Positions 24,409 to 33,236 of a DNA stretch of 56,701 bases are shown piece by piece; the first letter of the stretch is position 1; each line of letters starts with the position of its first letter. Both the position numbers and the translations under genes were made by a program. The stretch is from Paenibacillus luteus (GTDB taxonomy: Bacteria > Bacillota > Bacilli > Paenibacillales > Paenibacillaceae), in assembly GCF_006542765.1 (NCBI RefSeq), contig NZ_SKCD01000032.1:1-56701 (forward strand), given 5' to 3'. The notes beneath the pieces were generated by a model, which was given only the letters and a program-made list of their open reading frames with translations, ran no database searches and was not told the DNA's origin.

Positions 24409-25089
24409 TTACAAAAAATTCCGCCGATGCCTGATCAGCAATGCTACACTAGCTGCGACTGCGACAAGAAGAATTGAAATTCCCCCAATAACATAAGGAA
24501 GCTTTGATCCCTGTTTCGCTTCTGTTTGTGCTTCTGTTTCTGCTGCCGTTATTCCAGCTGTATGCGAGATCGAATCTCCATCAGCATAATCCATGTCCAC
24601 TTCCGACTTCCCTTTACTTAATGGCTCAGGAGGATAACCTTCACCAAGCACCTTGAGCTCCTCTTGCGCCATAGAGAGCGGCTTCGTTAACTCGCATATT
24701 CCTGTTTCAAGTTTCCCATCCTGCTCGTATGCGGACACGATATAACTCTTGCCCTCATGAAAATTCTCATAGCCGCAGCTTACCGAGCTCATCGCCGTAT
24801 AAACATCCGTCTTCTGCTCCAGTTCTCCTTTCCACACCGTAGCGACTTGAAAACGTATTTTCGTCAAATCATCACTGGACATGAGGTTCTTTGGACCCGG
24901 CAGAGTTACCTTCAGCACCGTACCGGAGAAGATGGCTGTCTTTCGCTCAAGTTCGTCCTTTACTTGCGACTCAGGCGAACCCGACATCGCGCAAGAGCAA
25001 GCAAAAGCTGATTCCAGTGACACAAGCACCAACATTGTGCTAAAAAAAATTAGACAACATAGGGTAATGATTCCTAACTTTCTGTGCAT
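24409..25089 (-). CDS. Membrane-anchored NTR/TIMP-like extracellular protein
   Basis: A type I membrane protein of 226 residues: signal peptide (GIITLCCLIFFSTMLVLVSLESAFA), an extracellular domain starting immediately with 'CSCAMSGSPESQ', a Ser/Thr/Glu-rich stalk and one C-terminal helix (PYVIGGISILLVAVAASVALLIRH) followed by RRNFL. The extracellular part has a Cys-x-Cys start, 'TAIFSGTVLKV', 'IRFQVATVWKGE', 'SSVSCGYENFHEGKSYIVSAY' and 'LETGICELTKPL', the Cys and strand pattern of netrin/TIMP-like OB folds found in some Bacillota. Four Cys could form two disulfides. The function is unknown. GAGGTGAG lies about 7 nt before the ATG at 25089. Confidence 0.75.
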   Translation of the reverse strand: MHRKLGIITLCCLIFFSTMLVLVSLESAFACSCAMSGSPESQVKDELERKTAIFSGTVLKVTLPGPKNLMSSDDLTKIRFQVATVWKGELEQKTDVYTAMSSVSCGYENFHEGKSYIVSAYEQDGKLETGICELTKPLSMAQEELKVLGEGYPPEPLSKGKSEVDMDYADGDSISHTAGITAAETEAQTEAKQGSKLPYVIGGISILLVAVAASVALLIRHRRNFL

Positions 25090-25277
25090 AAGCTCACCTC
25101 TAAAGCATAGACGCAACCCCCTTGGGTTTTGTTTCCATAATTATTCAAAACGAAAATCTCTCATCGCATGCGGACAAGCTAGCTATTTTTTGATTAAATT
25201 GTTATATTACCTAAAGTGAGCGAGCTTCTTGGCACGCCTAGAAACTACTGAGACTAAAGGACGCGCAGGTGACTAAC

Positions 25278-25664
25278 ATGATTGAAGTAAAAACTTCCAC
25301 GCTAAGCGACGGGGAATTGAATAGAGGAGTATTCGCGATACGCGATATCGCGCAGGGTGAATTGCTCCACGAAGCTCCCGTTATCCCTTTCCCAAATGAA
25401 GAGCATGAGCATATCGAAAAAACACTTTTGGCAGATTACGTTTTTGAATATGGAGCTAACCATACCGCTATCCTGCTTGGATACGGGATGTTGTTTAACC
25501 ATTCCTACACGCCAAATGCCTATTATGATCTCAACTTTGACAATCATACCGTTGATTTCTATGCCCATACCGATATAGCGGCTGGAGAAGAGATTCTCAT
25601 TAACTACAACGGCGAGGTCGACAATGATGACCCGCTATGGTTCAACGAAGGAAAAGAAGAATAA
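25278..25664 (+). CDS. SET-domain protein (putative protein-lysine methyltransferase)
   Basis: A compact single-domain protein of 128 residues with the SET fold. 'RGVFAIRDIAQGELLHEAPVI' is the first strand block, 'MLFNHSYTPNAYYDLNF' holds the NHSxxPN cofactor motif and 'IAAGEEILINYNG' the GEEL-x-x-Y motif with the catalytic Tyr. It lacks the long inserts of eukaryotic SET enzymes. Bacterial substrates are mostly unknown. The ATG at 25278 has AGGTGA 5 nt upstream; the in-frame GTG at 25269 with AAAGGA is an alternative. It is a single gene ending at a strong bidirectional terminator. Confidence 0.9.
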   Translation: MIEVKTSTLSDGELNRGVFAIRDIAQGELLHEAPVIPFPNEEHEHIEKTLLADYVFEYGANHTAILLGYGMLFNHSYTPNAYYDLNFDNHTVDFYAHTDIAAGEEILINYNGEVDNDDPLWFNEGKEE

Positions 25665-25685
25665 ACGACATGCCGACTACCATTG

Positions 25686-25724
25686 CCAAAAGACCGCACA
25701 GCATTATGCTGTGCGGTCTTTTGG
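25686..25724. terminator. Bidirectional terminator between SET and SDR genes
   Basis: A perfect 18-bp stem (CCAAAAGACCGCACAGCA and complement) with a TTA loop contains AAAA and TTTT tracts on both sides. Confidence 0.93.
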
Positions 25725-25748
25725 TATACTCTTAAAAAAGGCGTGCTC

Positions 25749-26492
25749 TTATACGAAGCCGCCGTTCACACGAATCGTTTGTCCGGTCATCCACTGCGAC
25801 TCCTTGCTCGTCAAGAACAGCACGACGCCAGAAATATCCTCAGGCTCGCCCAATCTGCCAAATGAATTCAAATTCACAATGTTTTTAATCTGTTCTTCTG
25901 ACTTGCCAACCGAGAAAAGTTCCGTATTGATTGGGCCAGGAGCAATCGCATTAATGGTTATTCCTTTCGGTCCGAGCTCCTTGGCAAGCTGGCGGGTAAA
26001 CTGCTCCACCGCTCCTTTTGTCCCTGCATACACGCTGTATGCCGGAAACATAGCGCCGTTTACCGAGGTTGAGAAGTTGATAATTCGCCCGTTATGGCTC
26101 ATATGCTTGGCCGCCTGCTGGCAGGCAAAGAACGTTCCCTTCACATTGATGGCAAACTGGCTGTCAAAATCCTCTTCTGTCACTTGGGCGATCGGTTTCG
26201 TAATCATGATGCCTGCATTATTGACCAGAATATCTACCTGCCCATAGGCTTCCAATGTTTTTTGAAAGAGCATCTCCACTTCCGTAACTTTGCTGATATC
26301 CGCCTGAACGGCGATCGCATCTCCACCGCTTTGTTTAATGCCGTTTACGACTTCCTCAGCTTTGTTCGGGTTGCTTGCAAAATTAACTACGACCTTGGCG
26401 CCGTTCTGCGCTAATTTCTCGGCAATCTCACGCCCGATTCCTCTGGATGCGCCCGTTACCAATGCTACTTTGCCCGCTGCGATGTTCCCCAT
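25749..26492 (-). CDS. SDR-family oxidoreductase (FabG-like)
   Basis: A 247-residue short-chain dehydrogenase/reductase of the classical type. It has the NAD(P) motif 'VTGASRGIGREIA', 'NNAGIMITK', the catalytic Ser in 'INFSTSVNG', Tyr-x3-Lys in 'YSVYAGTKGAVEQF' and the C-terminal 'WMTGQTIRVNGGFV'. The Arg after TGAS suggests NADP(H). The substrate is unknown. GGGAGG lies about 8 nt before the ATG at 26492. It has its own promoter, with a palindromic operator shared with a tetR gene about 18 kb away. Confidence 0.92.
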   Translation of the reverse strand: MGNIAAGKVALVTGASRGIGREIAEKLAQNGAKVVVNFASNPNKAEEVVNGIKQSGGDAIAVQADISKVTEVEMLFQKTLEAYGQVDILVNNAGIMITKPIAQVTEEDFDSQFAINVKGTFFACQQAAKHMSHNGRIINFSTSVNGAMFPAYSVYAGTKGAVEQFTRQLAKELGPKGITINAIAPGPINTELFSVGKSEEQIKNIVNLNSFGRLGEPEDISGVVLFLTSKESQWMTGQTIRVNGGFV

Positions 26493-26532
26493 TATAAATT
26501 CCTCCCAGGAATGTTTTCGTTCTAATAACCTG

Positions 26533-26584
26533 ATTATAGTTGCGCGATAAACAAATATCAAGTGACAATATTATTATTTTGTCA
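26533..26584 (-). promoter_or_regulatory. SDR promoter with TetR-type operator
   Basis: On the minus strand TTGATA (26556-26561) and TATAAT (26533-26538) are 17 bp apart. Directly upstream, TGACAA-N10-TTGTCA (26563-26584) is a perfect 6-bp palindrome. The segment 26559-26582 matches 44671-44694, upstream of a tetR gene, at 22 of 24 positions. Confidence 0.75.
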
Positions 26585-26622
26585 TTCAGTTCATTTCTCT
26601 AGTTATTCCCCAAAAAACTAAA

Positions 26623-26672
26623 GAAGGGACATTTGGCAAACCATCTCCTGATGGTTTGCCAAATGTCCCTTC
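26623..26672 (-). terminator. Terminator of the glycan-use operon
   Basis: A perfect 22-bp stem with a 6-nt loop lies downstream of the GH3 gene. On the minus strand it is followed by TTTAGTTTTTTGG. Confidence 0.9.
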
Positions 26673-26757
26673 AATTTATTCTATTTTGAGATACTTTCCA
26701 TCCCTATCCGTATGCTTGTACTGCCGAGATGCCGCCAAACGAGCATAAAATAACATG

Positions 26758-29022
26758 TTACCGTTGTCTGGTATAGCTAGCCGTCCGTTGATCGCGAATA
26801 ACTCCCTGCCAGTTAAGGCCAAATGAAAAATCATAGGCATTGCCCTCGGAATCCACATGTACATCCATATCATGCGGAACATCCTCACATTGCTCCTCTA
26901 CCGTGCGCATATTCGCTGGCATTTGCAGCGGAAGCAGACCAGAGGGCTCAGAGTTTCCAATTAAAATATCTAATACAGCCTGATCCTGTACGCCGAAGTT
27001 AACGACCAACGCTTCAATCTCCCCTTCGAATTCTTGTACCACCGCCGGTTTGAAAAGATGCAAAATGACGATAACCGGTTTCCCCTTCATAGCTGCCTTC
27101 GTCCGTTGTATCATAGCCAAGTCTGAAGTATTACTTGGTACTACCACCTTTCCCCTATAAGAACGGTTCAATACATCCCGCTCATCTCCGGCAATGCTCT
27201 GCTCACGAGCATCTTCCGCTGTATAAGCACCATATTGAAGACTAATCGGTACATAACCATTTCCACCGTTATCCGCATCTTCACGGCTGTATCCGAAACC
27301 AGAATCAGGGCTTGTAATAAAAACTAATCCGTAATCCGCTTCTTCAGGCTGGTCAGTCAGATGAAAATAATGGTTAACCACATGAGTATTTACTGGATAA
27401 TCGTAGATTTCAGGAGTAACTGCTCCAAACCAATTGGTTCCCGCAGGACGGTACCGCTTCGGAATATATACCGTTTTCCCTTTAGGCAGCGGGAGCAAAT
27501 TTTGCTTGTTTTTTAGCAGAACGATGGATTTCAGCTGAGCCTCATACCCCTTGGTCATATAATCGGCTTTTCCAACCGTCTGGACACTCTCCTCAGCTTG
27601 CACATAAGGATTCTCGAACAAGCCTACCCGGAACATATTTTTAAGAAGCCGAACAGCCGATTGCTCGAATCGCTTGCGCATAAAGTCTTCGCCATGTATG
27701 TCAATTCCGATCTGGTACGCTTCTAAGATTGGCGCGGCATCGTTATTTCCGCCAAATTGATCCACGCCGACCATCAGCGCTTTATAATGCCTCTCAGCCA
27801 CGGTATAACCCGTCTCCACTCCCCAAGGACGACTAAAAAATACATCCACCGCTGCTGGCTCATCTTCCGTTATTCCCCAATCGGTACATACAACGCCGTC
27901 ATACTCATACTTTTCCCGAAGCAGATCTTTAATAAGATAGGAGCTATAGGAGTTACCAACATTCTCTCCGTTCACGAGATCCTGTTTGTAGGAAATCGTA
28001 TAATATGGCATCACAGCAGATGCTTTGTCCGTCCCGCCTTGGAGCTTGAAAGCACCTTCAAGAAATGGAAGTAGATGTTCATTGAAGTTGTTGCCTGGAT
28101 ACACAGCAAACTTCCCATAGCCAAAATGCGCGTCGCGTCCGGCTTCGCCAGAGCCTCCGCCAGGCCAATGCTTCACCATTGCATTCACGCTGCCCAGCCC
28201 CCAGCCACCGCTTGACTCACCGCCGTCTGATGTCGTCTGGAAACCATCAATATAAGCGCGGCCCATATCCGTTGAAAGAAGCGGATCCTCCCCAAAGGTG
28301 CCATCAAAGCGCGACCATCTAGGATCTGTAGCAATATCAACCTGTGGAGACAAGGCCGTCGCAATACCTAACGCCCGATATTCTTGTGCCGCTATAGCCC
28401 CAAACTCCCGTACAAGCTGTGGATCAAACGTTGCAGCAAGCCCAAGCGATTCCGGCCACATGGAAATATCACCGCCCGCTCCGGCATTGTATTCCTTGCT
28501 TGCGTCCGTGCCATGCCTTGGATCGGAGCTGTTATTGACAGGAATTCCAAGTCCTAGACCCTCAACCAGCGCTTGCGCATGATTATTCCAATGCGCAGCA
28601 GCAGTTGCGCTTTCCAGCGTGGTTAGCAGAACATGCCGGACATTATCTGAAATAAAAAAAGCTAGCTGCTGGTCGGTCAGCGCGTAAGGCTCTACTTCGC
28701 TTTCTGCATAAGGCTTCCCGTTGTAGGTAGCAGGGAAAAAACCTTTGCTGGCTGGAACCGCCTGATGCTTGCTATAAAGCATCAGACCCGCGATTTGCTC
28801 GATGGACATTCTGCCAGCCAAGTCCGCCGCACGCTCTTCTGCGGGCAAACGCCAGTCTTTATAAGGATGCAGCTCTCCATCCTGATTGAGGTCCTTGAAG
28901 GTAAACCCATCTGTTTGAATAATGCCCACGCCAGAATCAGCCGAATAACCAATGACTGGCCCTACTTCGTTGCGGACATATACAATGTCTTCAGCATTGC
29001 TGCCTCGTCTATCCTTGCTCAT
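26758..29022 (-). CDS. Glycoside hydrolase family 3 protein
   Basis: An intracellular glycosidase of 754 residues with the two-domain GH3 core. The N-domain barrel has 'PVNNSSDPRHG', 'FDPQLVREFGAIAAQEYRALGI', 'PRWSRFDGTFGEDPLL' and the nucleophile Asp in 'YDGVVCTDWGIT'. The C-terminal alpha/beta sandwich includes 'SIVLLKNKQNLLPL' and 'EALVVNFGVQDQAVLDILIG'. A beta-glucosidase, beta-xylosidase or similar exo-activity is expected. The usual KHF motif appears as 'MVKHWPGGGSGEAGRDAHFG'. No signal peptide is present. The ATG overlaps the upstream GH106-like gene by 14 bp, so it is the last gene of the operon. GGAGGG is 8 nt upstream. Confidence 0.92.
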   Translation of the reverse strand: MSKDRRGSNAEDIVYVRNEVGPVIGYSADSGVGIIQTDGFTFKDLNQDGELHPYKDWRLPAEERAADLAGRMSIEQIAGLMLYSKHQAVPASKGFFPATYNGKPYAESEVEPYALTDQQLAFFISDNVRHVLLTTLESATAAAHWNNHAQALVEGLGLGIPVNNSSDPRHGTDASKEYNAGAGGDISMWPESLGLAATFDPQLVREFGAIAAQEYRALGIATALSPQVDIATDPRWSRFDGTFGEDPLLSTDMGRAYIDGFQTTSDGGESSGGWGLGSVNAMVKHWPGGGSGEAGRDAHFGYGKFAVYPGNNFNEHLLPFLEGAFKLQGGTDKASAVMPYYTISYKQDLVNGENVGNSYSSYLIKDLLREKYEYDGVVCTDWGITEDEPAAVDVFFSRPWGVETGYTVAERHYKALMVGVDQFGGNNDAAPILEAYQIGIDIHGEDFMRKRFEQSAVRLLKNMFRVGLFENPYVQAEESVQTVGKADYMTKGYEAQLKSIVLLKNKQNLLPLPKGKTVYIPKRYRPAGTNWFGAVTPEIYDYPVNTHVVNHYFHLTDQPEEADYGLVFITSPDSGFGYSREDADNGGNGYVPISLQYGAYTAEDAREQSIAGDERDVLNRSYRGKVVVPSNTSDLAMIQRTKAAMKGKPVIVILHLFKPAVVQEFEGEIEALVVNFGVQDQAVLDILIGNSEPSGLLPLQMPANMRTVEEQCEDVPHDMDVHVDSEGNAYDFSFGLNWQGVIRDQRTASYTRQR

Positions 29023-31669
29023 CTGCTGTTCCCTCCAATGCCTTTACCCTATTCGGCTCTCCCGCTAAGAAGCGAACAGGCCCGAGCAGTCCGCTTGGCT
29101 CCTGCTGCATAAATCGTGAGAAGAAGTCATGCTGCTGCTTTGCAAGCGTATTCGTCACCTCAACAACCAGCTTGTTTGCTCCCTGATGAACCGTACCGCA
29201 GATATTAAAACGATAGGGAGCGCAAAGCTTGATGCCTACACGCTCATCATTTATCCATACTTCCGCCGTTTCATAAGCATCCCCAAGGTCCAACCACGCA
29301 GGCTCTATCTCGTGTGACCATCGGAAGTCGAGCTCATAACGAAACGTTCCGCTGAACGAAGGCAGCAGCTCCGGGTGACCCATGCTTTGCAGCTTATCAA
29401 GTCTGCCCCATGACTCAAAATTCGGATATTGCTCCGATCTCGCGGTAAATACTTGCCAGCTTCCCTCCAGTAATAACACTTCCTCTGCTGGCACTGCAGC
29501 AGCAGTCCATTCGATCCCATCAGGAAGCTGCTTGCCGGCAATGACGACGATGGATTCATACGGACTCAGCTTAAGAGGGAGCAGCAATCCGTTATGGAAT
29601 GCAGCAACGTCCAGCACGGTCGCCGTATTGTCAAAACCATTGTAAACGGCAGCTTGCGCATGTTTTGGGAGATGCACTTTAGTATTTATCTCTTCATACG
29701 GATGCTCGTTAAAAAATAGATACACATGGAAATTCGGCTGCTCATAATGATAATTTCGCAACCAAGGCTGCTCGCCCTCCACTTCGATCTCATACAATCC
29801 AAGCTTCTTGAGACTGCTCGCAAGACTCGTTAAAGGAATCACATGTACATTGGAGAGTACTTGAAGTCTCTCTAGTTCAGCGCTGATTTCTTTCCCCTCG
29901 CTTGATCGTTTCGGCAGCGCATCGACCCATATTATCGGTAATCCATCCTCAGCCATCGCAAACAGCCTCTCCAGCAAACGCACCGGCAGCGCCTCTGCAT
30001 AGGGCACTATGAAACAGTCATATTCCTCTGCATGAATGGCCAGCTTTCCTTCCGAGACCAATGCATCTGATATAATGCTGTCCGCCGGTAAAACATCGCA
30101 ATCGATCTGTGCTTGCAGCAGCGCCTTCACCGGTTTTTGAAATAGCATGCTTGCTCCTGACCATTCCGCTTCTGCATGATAAAGGACCGCCGCAGTAGCT
30201 CGGTGCATGCCGCCGGACAATAGATGGCACAACCGGTTCGTATAACGGTTGAGTTCCCCATAATAACGGTATTGTGGATTATGCCCGCGCGCATAGAAGT
30301 GAGGAGGACAGTCCTGATCGGGAAAATCCTTCTGTGAGAACGCATGCGGCACGAAATGGTTAATGCCGCGAACGAGCATATGATCCGTCAACCATTTCAT
30401 CAGCTTTAGGCCTTCACTCCATCCGTATGCGCCAAAAATCTCACACATCGCCCTTCCCTTCTTCTTCGGGTCAATGTGCGCTAACGAAGATCCGAGCTTC
30501 GCCAGCCCATAATGAAAAAACTCACTATCTGTATTTCCCGCTATCCAAGAAAAAGGAGTCTCATCGAAGCCTGGCATGATCTGGTGCAAAACAACGTCGA
30601 TGCCTGACATATCCTGGCCCCACATGGAGCGGAAGAAATGCCCCGGCCCACAGCCGAGACGGGCATGGGCATTGTTGTCCTCGATAATATGGCCGATATA
30701 TTCCACATTCCGCTCACGACACCACTCGCCTAGCCTACCGCAGAAATGCTCCGCATACAGCTTGCTGATCACGTTCATGTAGACATATCTCGCTTGTGCT
30801 GCCTGCTCCCCGCCATCCTCCCAAAGCAGCGGAAGAAGAGCTTTAAATGATGAGCCTTTTTCCACATTCAACTTAGAGAGCATGTCTTTGCACCAAGGCA
30901 GTACAACCCGCGGCTTGCCTGGAACCGAAGTAAAGTCATAACTATTAAAATCGTTGTAAAAGCCAGGCTCATCCGAGAAAAAGCCAGCAAAGGTATACCC
31001 GAAATCTTCCCTGTATCTCTCGTAATAGATTTCATAGACCGCATCGATTAGCACTTGTGTCGATTCGCCAACGATCGGGTTAATATACTCCCGCTTCGAG
31101 CTGTCTGCCCCCTCGGATGTCTCCACCATCAGATAAATGCTCCAGAAGCCTGTCGGCACATCCCAATACAAGGTCTCCCCGTGAAGGAAGTTTTCCAAAT
31201 CAAGTATTTCACCTTGAATGACACCACTCCCTTGCTCACGTCGCGCAGCCAAGACCGCTACAAGCTCGTCTCCTTCCTGCAGCCATGGCTTAACCAGAAA
31301 GGAGCTTCCCTTCATGGGGCCTACTGCATCGATGCGGCGTTCTGCAAGAAATCTTCTTCTCAGCTCTGGAGCAGCGTCCTTCATCCTGCCTGCGGCATGC
31401 CCCGTCGGAAAATGATCGTCATCGAATACCCATACCCGCATCCCCCTGCTTCGGGCTTCATCCATGATGATGTCCATATCCCTCCACCAGCCCGGCCCGA
31501 GAAAGTCAGGATGAGGCCTTGACTCGATGCACACCGCCTTAATGCCGACTTCATCGATTCGTGCCAGTTCCTCACGGATTACAGCTTCCGACTCACCTCT
31601 TTGCCATAGGAAAGGGAGCAAGTAGTTATCCCCTTTACCTGCCAATACATCCTTTAACCTTGAACTCAT
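29009..31669 (-). CDS. Alpha-L-rhamnosidase-like glycoside hydrolase (GH106 type)
   Basis: A large intracellular protein of 886 residues. The N-terminal barrel begins 'LPFLWQRGESEAVIREELARIDEVGIKAVCIESRPHPDFLGPGWWRDMDIIMDEARSRGMRVWVFDDDHFPTGHAAG', which is typical of GH106-like rhamnosidases. Next is 'GFFSDEPGFYNDF' with a conserved acidic pair, then 'NVEYIGHIIEDNNAHARLGCGPGHFFRSMWGQDMSGIDVV'. The last about 150 residues form a GH2-type sugar-binding beta-sandwich ('AWLDLGDAYETAEVWINDERVG'). It probably releases terminal rhamnose from imported oligosaccharides. Its ATG overlaps the GH43 stop by 4 bp. Exact specificity is unproven. Confidence 0.83.
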   Translation of the reverse strand: MSSRLKDVLAGKGDNYLLPFLWQRGESEAVIREELARIDEVGIKAVCIESRPHPDFLGPGWWRDMDIIMDEARSRGMRVWVFDDDHFPTGHAAGRMKDAAPELRRRFLAERRIDAVGPMKGSSFLVKPWLQEGDELVAVLAARREQGSGVIQGEILDLENFLHGETLYWDVPTGFWSIYLMVETSEGADSSKREYINPIVGESTQVLIDAVYEIYYERYREDFGYTFAGFFSDEPGFYNDFNSYDFTSVPGKPRVVLPWCKDMLSKLNVEKGSSFKALLPLLWEDGGEQAAQARYVYMNVISKLYAEHFCGRLGEWCRERNVEYIGHIIEDNNAHARLGCGPGHFFRSMWGQDMSGIDVVLHQIMPGFDETPFSWIAGNTDSEFFHYGLAKLGSSLAHIDPKKKGRAMCEIFGAYGWSEGLKLMKWLTDHMLVRGINHFVPHAFSQKDFPDQDCPPHFYARGHNPQYRYYGELNRYTNRLCHLLSGGMHRATAAVLYHAEAEWSGASMLFQKPVKALLQAQIDCDVLPADSIISDALVSEGKLAIHAEEYDCFIVPYAEALPVRLLERLFAMAEDGLPIIWVDALPKRSSEGKEISAELERLQVLSNVHVIPLTSLASSLKKLGLYEIEVEGEQPWLRNYHYEQPNFHVYLFFNEHPYEEINTKVHLPKHAQAAVYNGFDNTATVLDVAAFHNGLLLPLKLSPYESIVVIAGKQLPDGIEWTAAAVPAEEVLLLEGSWQVFTARSEQYPNFESWGRLDKLQSMGHPELLPSFSGTFRYELDFRWSHEIEPAWLDLGDAYETAEVWINDERVGIKLCAPYRFNICGTVHQGANKLVVEVTNTLAKQQHDFFSRFMQQEPSGLLGPVRFLAGEPNRVKALEGTADEQG

Positions 31670-33216
31670 GGCATCCCCCTCTTTCCTTCCATCTCATCTG
31701 CCGGAATATAATCAAACCGGTCAAAATAGGCAGCAGCCTTGCATGGTTTTCCATTTCCCGTCGCATACATGCCAAAAAACACCCCCGTAAACCCTCCTGC
31801 TACTTCAGTTGCAAGAAGCCCACATTCCGCCTCGCCTGCAACCTGCTTGGCTTCGCCATCTGCTTCAAATGTGAAGCGATAATTGTGTTTATCAGCCTCT
31901 ATGCCTAGCACGATACGCGATCCGCTATACTCGTATACAAGCTCGGTCTTCCACAAGGTGCCGATGCGCCTTCTCAAGAGCACGCCTCTTTTGCCTGCGA
32001 GGCAGGATAATGCGATCTCGTAATGGAATCGCTCATTCATATAAACCGTTAAGCCCGCCTCTTCCCCTTCTTCATGAGGATCAAAATCCAGCAGCGTAGA
32101 TACCGAGCAGGTAAAATGCTGCTGCCGACGTCCTACAAATGCAGGAGAATCTGCTTCGTTCAAGGAAATGCCCGAGCCGCGAAGAGTCAGCCACCCCGGG
32201 CGGTCGTTAAGTGACCAACAATCATCTGAAGGATTCCGTAGGAAGCTCCAATAAGGAGCGAGATGATGTTCATTAAATTCCTCTATCCCACTCCACGGCT
32301 CGCCTTGCCCGACGGACAGCTTGCCAGCCTCCATCGTCTCCTCAATGATGCCGCTCTCACCAATGACAGGCCAATGATCGTCAGACCAATGAACGGGAGC
32401 CAGAAAGGTCTCCCTCCCTATATGATGATGATACGGATAGCCAATCGGCCTTATGCCAAGACAAACTGCCCACCAGCTGCCATCCTCCAGTTGAACAAGA
32501 TCGGCATGGCCCGTAGCCTGTATGCTGCTTTTTCGGCTGCGATGTGACAGGATCGGATTGGCCGAATTGCTCTCGAACGGGCCGTACGGAGTATCACTTC
32601 TGGCTATTGTGACCATATGGCCATATTCGGTTCCACCCTCGGAAATCATAAGATAATACTTGCCAAATATCCGGTAAAGATGCGGTCCCTCAGGGAAGGC
32701 TCCTCCCGTTCCGCTCCATATGAACCGGCGGGGCGAAAGCAGCTTCCCTGTACAAGGATCGATTTCTGCCTGGTATATGCCGGGCTGCTCATTGTTCCGG
32801 AAGCCTGCTGTACCGGTGATGTACACCTTGCCATCCTCATCGAACAGCAAGGAGGGATCAATGCCCTCCCAATCGAGCCATATAGGCTCGGACCAAGGGC
32901 CCTCCGGTTTTTCCGAGGTGACAAAGAAATTGCCTTTCGCGCTTACATTGGTCGTGATCATATAAAAACGGCCTTCATGATGCCTTAGCGTAGGAGCGAA
33001 TATTCCAGTTGAGCTCCCTGCTTGATGCAGCGGCAGCTGACTCGCGCGATCCAGGCAGTGCCCGATTAGGCGCCAATGCACCAGATCCTTGCTATGAAAG
33101 ATAGGGACACCTGGAAAGTATTCAAACGAGCTGGTCACAACATAATAATCAGAGCCGACCCGGCAAATGCTCGGGTCCGGATGAAACCCGCTGATTACAG
33201 GATTTTGAAAGTTCAA
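31666..33216 (-). CDS. Glycoside hydrolase family 43 protein (beta-xylosidase / arabinofuranosidase type)
   Basis: A cytosolic exo-glycosidase of 516 residues. The five-bladed propeller has the base Asp in 'NPVISGFHPDPSICRVG', the second Asp in 'WEGIDPSLLFDEDGKVYITG' and the acid Glu in 'GAFPEGPHLYRIFGKYYLMISEGGT'. The C-terminal about 190 residues form the beta-sandwich domain of the GH43 beta-xylosidase group ('FTCSVSTLLDFDPHEEGEEAGLTVYMNERFHYEIAL'). The TTG at 33216 is preferred because AAGGGG lies 7 nt before it and the product then begins in the normal family way (NFQNPVI). The ATG at 33240 overlaps the upstream permease stop and has almost no ribosome site, but coupling could still use it. 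Confidence 0.92.
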   Translation of the reverse strand: MNFQNPVISGFHPDPSICRVGSDYYVVTSSFEYFPGVPIFHSKDLVHWRLIGHCLDRASQLPLHQAGSSTGIFAPTLRHHEGRFYMITTNVSAKGNFFVTSEKPEGPWSEPIWLDWEGIDPSLLFDEDGKVYITGTAGFRNNEQPGIYQAEIDPCTGKLLSPRRFIWSGTGGAFPEGPHLYRIFGKYYLMISEGGTEYGHMVTIARSDTPYGPFESNSANPILSHRSRKSSIQATGHADLVQLEDGSWWAVCLGIRPIGYPYHHHIGRETFLAPVHWSDDHWPVIGESGIIEETMEAGKLSVGQGEPWSGIEEFNEHHLAPYWSFLRNPSDDCWSLNDRPGWLTLRGSGISLNEADSPAFVGRRQQHFTCSVSTLLDFDPHEEGEEAGLTVYMNERFHYEIALSCLAGKRGVLLRRRIGTLWKTELVYEYSGSRIVLGIEADKHNYRFTFEADGEAKQVAGEAECGLLATEVAGGFTGVFFGMYATGNGKPCKAAAYFDRFDYIPADEMEGKRGMP

Positions 33217-33236
33217 AGCTATGTCCCCTTCCCTAC

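Noticed and set aside
26623..26672. Long perfect palindrome as a possible attachment site or IS remnant
   Set aside because: Its position behind the last gene of an operon and the following T tract identify it as a terminator.
29382..31522. Long plus-strand frames opposite the GH106-like gene
   Set aside because: They are shadows of a strongly supported gene and lack starts with ribosome sites.
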